DNA from: Cladobotryum mycophilum
Lineage: Eukaryota > Ascomycota > Sordariomycetes > Hypocreales > Hypocreaceae
Length of the DNA stretch: 64,000 nucleotides
NCBI GenBank assembly: GCA_036429605.1
Contig: JAVFKD010000002.1
Coordinates: 1,240,001 to 1,304,000 of the forward strand
Direction: 5' to 3'
A model generated the notes under the pieces. It saw only the letters and a program-made list of their open reading frames with translations. It ran no database searches and was not told the DNA's origin. Below, piece by piece: positions 61,362 through 64,000 of the stretch. The position numbers were made by a program, and so were the translations under genes. The stretch's first letter is position 1. Each line of letters opens with the position of its first letter.

Positions 61362-62533
61362 TCAATGCCCAGAAGCAGCAGAATACAAAGACCGATCTAT
61401 CAAACCCAGCTCCGTCCTCATATGCTCCAGCCCCAGCATGTCCCCACGCACAGTCTGCTGGTCCTCCGGCTTTATGTACTCTGGCGTGTAGCCGACCCCC
61501 AGGTCCACGATGACAGCGTGCCCGTCCTGGTTGATGATGACGTTCTCGGGCGTCACGGCGCCCCAGATGATGCCGACCTCGTGTAGCCGCCTCAGCGTCA
61601 CCTCCACCTCGCTGATCCACTTCATCTTCAGGTCCGTGTGCGCATCAACCACGCGCCGCGCCAGCGTGTCCCCGCCAATGTACTCGAGCAAAAACCCCAT
61701 GAGCGAGGACGACTTGCTGCCATCGCCGTCGTCGTCATCGTCCCACAGGACCAAGCCGACGAGGCGGGACGTGCGGAACGGGGGCACAAACATGTCGTAC
61801 CGCTGGTTGACCTGGTCGAGGAGCTGCATCTCCCGCAGGTGGTACTTGAAGCCGCCCTTGAAGAAGAAGACCTGGTCGGTCCCGATGCGTCGGACCTTCT
61901 TGGGCACGTCGCTAAACTCCAGTAAGCCGGGCCCGTCGTCGATGCGTTCCAGTTCCGAGGCGTAGATGCAGGGCACATTGGGCAGCTCAGACCTGAGAAT
62001 GTGACTGCCATTGGAGCAACCCTTACCGCTACCACCACTGGCTGCCGCCGCCGCCTTCAAGTCGGGCAGAGATGGTTGGTCAACGATCCTCGTCCTAGGA
62101 CTTGTGTCCCCATGAAGTCGTGGGTCGTACTCCCTCCGAACGGGACACAGCTCCCCGCCCTCGTTGACCAGCTCCAGCGCATACGTCGGGCACCCAAAAA
62201 GTCCAGCAAGGTAATGGGCTTCTTCCGCGCCTCCAGCTCGGGCTCGGGGGAGGCAGCGGCGGCCGGTGCCACCTCTGAGATGAAGCCGTCCAGCGCATCT
62301 AGCACCCAGTCCTCGAACTGGAACATGGTGTCGAGGTCGTCCAGGTCCATGGCGAACTTGGCGAACTCGTCCAGCAGGCCGCCCCGGCCCTGCAGCTTGT
62401 CCGCCGAGATTGTGACGTAGAAGCGTTTTCCGTTGTACATGAAGGCATAGTGGATGGTTTGACCGGTGATGGCCAGGTCGAGCATGCAATACGAGGGAAG
62501 TGGTTCTTGGGCATCCACAGATTCGGCCTCCAT
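61362..62533 (-). CDS. Kinase-like protein, degenerate catalytic loop; read needs one base
   Basis: 390 aa after adding one base; start at 62533 (MEAESVDAQ). The raw frame breaks near 62193-62200. The likely site is the T5 run (A5 at 62196-62200 on +): six T gives LLDFFGCPTYALELVNEGG. A one-base gain in the adjacent G3 would read LLDFLGCPTY. The kinase-like C-terminal half has LLEYIGGDTLARRVVD, LRRLHEVGIIWGAVTPENVIIN (catalytic loop Asp lost, Asn kept) and VIVDLGVG in place of DFG. It is probably a pseudokinase. Such genes are common in filamentous fungi and their role is unknown. The N-terminal 150 residues are a domain I do not recognise. Confidence 0.68.
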
Positions 62534-63847
62534 ATTTGGCCGGCTTGGGCAAAAAAAAAAAACAGCGGGAAACAATGGGGGGGTAGGTAGGTCAACGCTC
62601 TCAAGTCTTTTCGTCTGGTGAATAGTACAGTTGAAGAGAAGATTAATATTCGCTCAAGGCCCTTTTTCTTTTCTTTCTGGTCTCAGTTTCACTCAAGATA
62701 ACGAAAAGAGGTCGTTGAAAACGCGACCGTGATGTGATGTGTGATGTGTGATGCGGTATGTCTGTTGGGACAGGGGCATGGCGGATCCATTGGGCAGCCC
62801 CCTGTCCAATGCCCCTCAAAACAACCGGCATTGGACGAGAATCAAAGTCCATAAATAGAAACAGTCAAAAAAAGGAAGTGTGAGAAAATCCCAAGACTGT
62901 GTACTTTTGTTCGCCTGTGAGAAAAAAAGAAAAAAGAAAGAAAAAAAGAACTCCTCACCCCTAGATCCTGTCAGCGATCAACAGATGCTGTTGCCCTTTT
63001 TCTCCCAATCAATACAATGCAATAAGAATGTGTACGCCCTTCAAATCATCGTGGATAGATTGAGACATTTGGTTCTGTCTAGACTCGGGTGCTTCCGTGT
63101 CCGGTAAAAACACGAGACTGGTGGAGACACGGCAGAGAGGCAGAGAGGAGAGGGTGTGCTCGTAAGCTGGGCATTTCGCCTGGAGAGACGGTTGTAGTCG
63201 TGGTCGTGGCACTGGTGGTGGGTGTTAGTCGCGGCCCGTTTCTAGTCTGACAATCTTAGTTTTCATCATATGCATTTCAATCTTATTGATAACGAGGGTC
63301 GCATCTCTCTGTCGCTTCTCAGTTTCTTTCGGTCCATTTATCAGCTTATATAGCTTGTTCCAGCCATGTCTTTCTTCGCCGCCAGGCAGTGCATGAAGGA
63401 TTCGTTGCTGCTTACATACCACCATCACCGCCCGACTCGTTTCCTTTCATGCCCCGACTCGAATGGCTCCAGTGGGTGCACGCCATTTCCCAAACGCATT
63501 GACGCTCCTCCATGAATAATATTATCGAAATAGACGAAGGGAAAAGATAGGCAGAGTGATGGCCCTCTGGTGTAGTTGCAACGAGGAGAAAGTGTGTCTA
63601 TTAGGGTATGAGTCGTGTTGCCATCGCAGATGCTAGAGCTACTTACACCATGCAAGTAACGCGACCAAGGCATATAAAAAGTATTCTTATTTATTCTTAT
63701 TCTGATATCATATAAAAACGGCTCCAGTAGCAGTTGTGTTTATATTACGCGCTTCGCCCAACAGCCAGCATTTATAAAGCGAGCTCAATGCCCGATCCCG
63801 AAAGCCATTACCTTTAAACGCCATCACTATGCAGGCAGAGACAGCTA
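62534..63847. other. 1.3-kb intergenic region
   Basis: Promoter of the kinase-like gene (with an A12 run at about 62551) and 3' flank of the partial gene at the window end. Frames here are short and A-rich. Nothing supported. Confidence 0.55.
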
Positions 63848-64000
63848 TTATTCATCGTCCAGTCCGTACTCGCCATCCATTTCGGGGTCATCCTCATCAT
63901 ATCCGCCCTCAAATTCGCCACCACCAGCAAATTCGTCACCATCTCCAAACTCTTCTTGTTCTTCGTATTCTTCTTCGTCGACAGGTCCTCCGGCTACATC
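63848..64000 (-). CDS. C-terminus of an acidic protein, cut by the window edge
   Basis: 50 codons, stop TAA at 63848-63850. The end is very acidic with Gly (GGYDEDDPEMDGEYGLDDE). The 5' part lies beyond 64000. Acidic tails of this kind occur in nuclear and chaperone-type proteins; no family can be named from this piece. Confidence 0.6.
   Translation of the reverse strand, partial: DVAGGPVDEEEYEEQEEFGDGDEFAGGGEFEGGYDEDDPEMDGEYGLDDE

Noticed and set aside
11927..62200. Programmed ribosomal frameshifting as cause of the ten breaks
   Set aside because: The sites share no slippery heptamer or downstream structure and affect unrelated genes; undercalled homopolymers are simpler.

Overview
This window is nuclear DNA of a filamentous ascomycete. 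The genes carry short GT-AG introns (about 45-100 nt) with ...CTAAC/CTGAC-like branch points, there is a Zn2Cys6 regulator, and the gene set is typical of Sordariomycetes. A PL20 glucuronan lyase, a secreted pepsin, a beta-mannosidase and a car gene cluster suggest Hypocreales, perhaps Trichoderma or a relative. The genus is inference from gene content; no marker gene is present.

Layout. 0.3-19 kb is dense housekeeping: GPN1-type GTPase, exomer subunit BCH1/BUD7, histone regulator HIR3, a small membrane protein, a kinase-like protein, tRNA-Asp(GUC), the divergent ribosome-biogenesis pair RRP3/SSF1, and a mitochondrial PP2C phosphatase. 19-26 kb holds a decayed protein-kinase gene, a secreted quercetin 2,3-dioxygenase, a D-2-hydroxyacid dehydrogenase and a secreted aspartic protease. 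25.9-36.6 kb is gene-poor, with one Zn2Cys6 transcription factor and some coding relics. 36.6-42.6 kb has the PL20 lyase, an unknown fungal protein and a 2-oxoglutarate/Fe(II) dioxygenase. 44.1-53.6 kb is a carotenoid/retinal cluster: phytoene desaturase (carB), a rhodopsin-like protein, a short-chain dehydrogenase, lycopene cyclase/phytoene synthase (carRA) and a carotenoid oxygenase (carX). A secreted CrtC/kievitone-hydratase-like gene, a GH2 beta-mannosidase, a pseudokinase and the acidic C-terminus of a gene cut by the window edge follow.

How the cluster works: carRA and carB together would make beta-carotene via phytoene and lycopene, and carX would cleave it to retinal. The surprise is the opsin. 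It has the CarO-type fold and gene position but no retinal-binding lysine, and it also lacks the aspartates equivalent to BR D85 and D96. A retinol-dehydrogenase-like SDR sits directly behind it.

Sequence quality: eight genes can be read only by adding one base at short homopolymers (ten sites, all one base too short, none too long). After the correction every one of these genes has a length divisible by three. One of them is the normally essential SSF1. This points to systematic homopolymer undercalling in the assembly, so these genes should not be called pseudogenes. The kinase gene at 19.3-20.9 kb is different: it has true nonsense changes.
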